A stretch of DNA of 6,891 bases, from assembly GCA_023266795.1 (NCBI GenBank), contig JAHFPI010000097.1, positions 1-6,891 of the forward strand. Direction: 5' to 3'. Within the stretch, counting starts at the first letter, position 1. The number at the start of each line of letters is the position of its first letter. Shown one piece after another: positions 4,763 to 6,891 of the stretch. The notes beneath the pieces were generated by a model. The model saw nothing but the letters and a program-made list of their open reading frames with translations. It did not search any database and had not been told where the DNA came from. Position numbers and translations under genes: made by a program. The DNA comes from Rhodospirillales bacterium (GTDB taxonomy: Bacteria > Pseudomonadota > Alphaproteobacteria > Micavibrionales > UBA2020).

Positions 4763-4864
4763 GTTCCCCAACTTCACCACGCAATAAAAAACTGAACAGC
4801 GCCCGAATCGAAAAACACACAGGGCGTTACTCGATAACTGTCCTTTAAATTACGGGGAAATATA

Positions 4865-6283
4865 ATGATTGAGATGGGAAACGCCGCCGCAGCAAAGGAT
4901 ATTTCCCAAGCGGTTGTTTCTGTTCACGCGATGGATGTAGAGCTGGCGTGGGAGCAAATCAAGTCCCTGCTTCAGAAAGAATTCGGCCCCGCCGCCTGCA
5001 AAAGCTGGATTACGCCCATTGTGCCGCAGCGCTTCGAGCGCGGCGTGCTGGAGCTCGGCGTCAGCACCCGTTTTATCCGCGATTGGGTCAGGACCCATTA
5101 TGCGGACCGTATCCGTCATTTATGGGCGCAGAATTTCGGCACTGTTGTCCGTGTTGAAATCGTCGTTTCGGCGGCGAAAAAAGAAGACGAGACGGTCGTG
5201 TCGCTGCTGCCGGCCAACGCCAATGAACAGCCGTGCGAATCGCTGCCGATCACCGACGGCCTGTCGTCGCCGCTGGATCTGCGCTTTACCTTCGATAATT
5301 TTGTGGTCGGCAAGCCCAATGAACTGGCGCATGCCGCCGCCCGCCGCGTGGCTGACAGCGATACTGTCGCTTTTAATCCGCTGTTCCTCTATGGCGGGGT
5401 CGGGCTCGGCAAGACCCACCTGATGCATGCCATCGCCTGGGCGATTCGCTCCCGCGCGCCACAGCGCAAGGTGCTGTATATGTCCGCTGAAAAATTCATG
5501 TACCAGTTTGTCCGCGCGATTCGCGGCAAGGACACCATGTCGTTCAAGGAGCAGTTCCGCTCCGTCGATGTGCTGATGATCGACGACATCCAGTTCATCT
5601 GCGGCAAGGAATCGACGCAGGAGGAATTTTTCCATACCTTCAACGCCCTGATCGACCAGAACAAGCAGATCGTCATTTCGGCGGACAAGTCGCCCTCCGA
5701 CCTCGACGGGCTGGAAGAGCGCCTGCGCTCCCGCCTCGGCTGGGGGCTGGTGGCGGACCTGCACCCGACGACCTATGAACTGCGCCTCGGCATCCTCGAG
5801 CAGAAACGCGATATGCTGAAACGCGCCATTCCGCAGAACGTGCTGGAATTTCTCGCGCATAAAATAACCTCCAACGTCCGCGAACTGGAAGGGGCGCTCA
5901 ACCGGATCGTCGCCCATTCCGAACTGATCGGCCGGCCGGTGACGATCGAAGGCGTGCAGGACCTGTTGCAGGACCTGTTGCGCGCCAACGACCGCCGCGT
6001 CTCGGTGGACGATATCCAGCGCAAGGTGGCCGAACACTATAATATCCGCATCAGCGACATGCACTCGCCGCGCCGTTCCCGCCAGATCGCCCGTCCCCGC
6101 CAGATCGCTATGTACCTGTCCAAAGCGCTGACCGAGCATTCCCTGCCGGAGATCGGCCGGAAATTCGGCGGCCGCGACCATACGACCATCATGCACGGCG
6201 TCCGCCGGATCGAGGAGCTGGTCATCTCCGACCGCAGCATCCAGGAAGACGTCGAGCTGCTGCGCCGCGCCATCGGCGGCTAA
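4865..6283 (+). CDS. dnaA: Chromosomal replication initiator protein DnaA
   Basis: DnaA binds DnaA boxes at oriC, oligomerises with ATP and opens the duplex to load the replicative helicase. The 472-residue protein is complete. Domain I (about 25-100) has LAWEQIKSLL and CKSWITPI for helicase and self-interaction. Domain II is a short linker (about 101-138). Domain III is the AAA+ core: Walker A GGVGLGKTH (177-185, Lys183), Walker B LMIDDIQF (237-244), sensor I region SADKSPSDL, box VII EERLRSRLGWG with the arginine finger at Arg290, and sensor II NVRELEGA (Arg339). Domain IV is the DNA-binding helix-turn-helix, RPRQIAMYLSKAL plus the signature FGGRDHTTIMH (434-444). All key residues are present. 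The start has GGGGA six bases upstream; a second ATG three codons later is less well placed. The gene follows rpsT and is likely transcribed from its own upstream region. Confidence 0.99.
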   Translation: MIEMGNAAAAKDISQAVVSVHAMDVELAWEQIKSLLQKEFGPAACKSWITPIVPQRFERGVLELGVSTRFIRDWVRTHYADRIRHLWAQNFGTVVRVEIVVSAAKKEDETVVSLLPANANEQPCESLPITDGLSSPLDLRFTFDNFVVGKPNELAHAAARRVADSDTVAFNPLFLYGGVGLGKTHLMHAIAWAIRSRAPQRKVLYMSAEKFMYQFVRAIRGKDTMSFKEQFRSVDVLMIDDIQFICGKESTQEEFFHTFNALIDQNKQIVISADKSPSDLDGLEERLRSRLGWGLVADLHPTTYELRLGILEQKRDMLKRAIPQNVLEFLAHKITSNVRELEGALNRIVAHSELIGRPVTIEGVQDLLQDLLRANDRRVSVDDIQRKVAEHYNIRISDMHSPRRSRQIARPRQIAMYLSKALTEHSLPEIGRKFGGRDHTTIMHGVRRIEELVISDRSIQEDVELLRRAIGG

Positions 6284-6291
6284 GTTAGATA

Positions 6292-6321
6292 TTGGAACCG
6301 TCCTGAAAACCGCGCTATAGT
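6292..6321 (+). promoter_or_regulatory. Probable promoter of the DsbD/ScsB-like gene
   Basis: TTGGAA (6292-6297) and TATAGT (6316-6321) are spaced 18 bp and match four and five consensus positions. The start would be near 6328, about 15 nt before the ATG, with AGGCGGTGA (6331-6339) as ribosome site. No terminator is visible after dnaA, so some read-through is also possible. Confidence 0.55.
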
Positions 6322-6342
6322 GGTCACGATAGGCGGTGATCC

Positions 6343-6891
6343 ATGCTCTTACGTTTTCTGACCCTCTTTATTTCATGTTTTTGTTTTATCGCACCGGCGC
6401 AGGCCGATGCGCCGCCGCAGCATACGCAGGCGCGGCTGTTTTCCGCCATCAAAGGCGTTGATGCGCAAAAAACAATTCCCGTCGGCGTGGAAGTCAAACT
6501 CGAGTCCGGCTGGAAAGCGTATTGGCGCACGCCGGGAGAGGCGGGACTGGCGCCGGTCTTTGACTGGGCGGGGTCAGAGAACCTTAAAGCCGCTAAAGTG
6601 CAATGGCCCGCGCCGCAGCGTTTTGTAGCCTTTGATATTGACAACTATGGCTACAAGGATGGTGTCACTTTTCCGGTGGACGTCACGCCGGAAACAATTG
6701 GCAAGCCTATCGCCCTCAGGCTCAAGCTGGATTTGCTGGTGTGCAATAACCTGTGTGTCCCCGAATCGCACACGCTGACGCTGACGGTTCCGTCCGGCGA
6801 GGCGCAGGTATCCGACGATCAGCCCGCGCTGGTCGCCGCCCTGCAGAAAATTCCAACCACCGGCGATGACTCCGCTTTTTCCGTGCAGAAT
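6343..6891 (+). CDS. DsbD/ScsB-like protein-disulfide reductase, N-terminal part, cut by the window end
   Basis: Proteins of this family carry electrons from cytoplasmic thioredoxin across the inner membrane to periplasmic thiol proteins. Only the first 183 residues are visible. Residues 1-21 form a signal peptide (hydrophobic LLRFLTLFISCFCFIAP, then AQA before DAPP). The rest matches the periplasmic N-terminal immunoglobulin-like domain: VEVKLESGWKAYWRTPGEAG (49-68), FDWAGSENL, VQWPAPQRF and NYGYKDGVTFPVDV. The redox pair is probably Cys134 and Cys138 in LLVCNNLCVPE, a CxxxC arrangement like that of ScsB-type N-domains. The transmembrane and thioredoxin domains expected downstream are outside the window, so a full-length DsbD/ScsB versus a shorter domain protein cannot be told apart. 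The frame is open to base 6891. It has its own promoter 59 nt after dnaA. Confidence 0.85.
   Translation, partial: MLLRFLTLFISCFCFIAPAQADAPPQHTQARLFSAIKGVDAQKTIPVGVEVKLESGWKAYWRTPGEAGLAPVFDWAGSENLKAAKVQWPAPQRFVAFDIDNYGYKDGVTFPVDVTPETIGKPIALRLKLDLLVCNNLCVPESHTLTLTVPSGEAQVSDDQPALVAALQKIPTTGDDSAFSVQN

Larger units (their letters stand above)
4497..4864. other. 368-bp rpsT-dnaA intergenic regulatory region
   Basis: No convincing gene lies here. From left to right it contains a small hairpin CTCCG/CGGAG (4537-4551), a GC-rich block with interlocking inverted repeats (4566-4657), a T- and A-rich stretch (about 4652-4725) and a candidate promoter (4736-4762). A leader inverted repeat pairs AGCGCCC (4798-4804) with GGGCGTT (4822-4828, one G-U pair). 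GANTC sites occur at 4580, 4614, 4740 and 4805. The dnaA ribosome site GGGGA (4854-4858) ends six bases before the ATG. Confidence 0.7.

Noticed and set aside
4497..4864. Possible oriC in the rpsT-dnaA region because of AT-rich sequence next to dnaA
   Set aside because: No DnaA box matching TTATNCACA or a close variant is visible in this interval; the only perfect box is single and lies upstream of rpsT. In many Alphaproteobacteria oriC is away from dnaA.
5956..5979. Perfect 12-bp tandem repeat GCAGGACCTGTT inside dnaA
   Set aside because: It encodes QDLLQDLL within a helix where DnaA homologues already have a similar Leu-rich sequence of the same length, so it is not an insertion.
5120..6196. 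Long 358-codon open frame antisense to dnaA
   Set aside because: It is a shadow of the GC-rich dnaA codon pattern; its translation shows no recognisable domain and dnaA on the plus strand is unambiguous.
1..6891. Search for tRNA, rRNA, CRISPR arrays, insertion sequences and attachment sites
   Set aside because: None seen: no cloverleaf sequences, no regularly spaced repeats with unique spacers, and no transposase or integrase fragments on either strand.

Overview
The window looks like part of an alphaproteobacterial chromosome of moderately high GC. The main reason is the gene order mutM, small exported protein, crotonase, rpsT, dnaA on the plus strand, a block that I recall from many Alphaproteobacteria. 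The individual proteins fit: the crotonase resembles mitochondrial short-chain enoyl-CoA hydratase, the DnaA has alphaproteobacterial-looking domain III/IV motifs, and several GANTC (CcrM-type) sites lie in front of dnaA. I cannot name the genus from sequence alone.

Layout. Positions 1-945 hold the C-terminal ~57% of groEL, cut by the window edge, followed by a strong bidirectional terminator (977-1008). Converging on it from the minus strand is a tight array of three small genes (1903 down to 1019) encoding related glycine/alanine-rich membrane-hairpin proteins that I do not recognise. An AT-rich divergent intergenic region (about 1910-2093) with repeated AACATTAT-like motifs separates this array from the plus-strand operon mutM (2094-2936), a small secreted protein (2945-3319) and an enoyl-CoA hydratase (3324-4100). 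The gaps in this operon are only 8 and 4 nt.

A perfect DnaA box lies just upstream of the rpsT promoter (4128-4136), followed by rpsT (4230-4496). The 368-bp rpsT-dnaA intergenic region holds a GC-rich block, mutually exclusive inverted repeats ending in a T-run (attenuator-like), a T-rich/A-rich stretch, four GANTC sites and a probable dnaA promoter. dnaA (4865-6283) is complete. A new promoter (6292-6321) then leads into the N-terminal part of an exported DsbD/ScsB-like disulfide reductase, which runs off the window end.

Most of the window is housekeeping: protein folding, base-excision repair, fatty-acid oxidation, ribosome assembly, replication initiation and periplasmic thiol redox. The novel material is the trio of small membrane-hairpin proteins between groEL and mutM. 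Secondary points are a MutM zinc finger lacking a canonical cysteine, a DnaA box that could link rpsT to replication control, and the structured dnaA leader.
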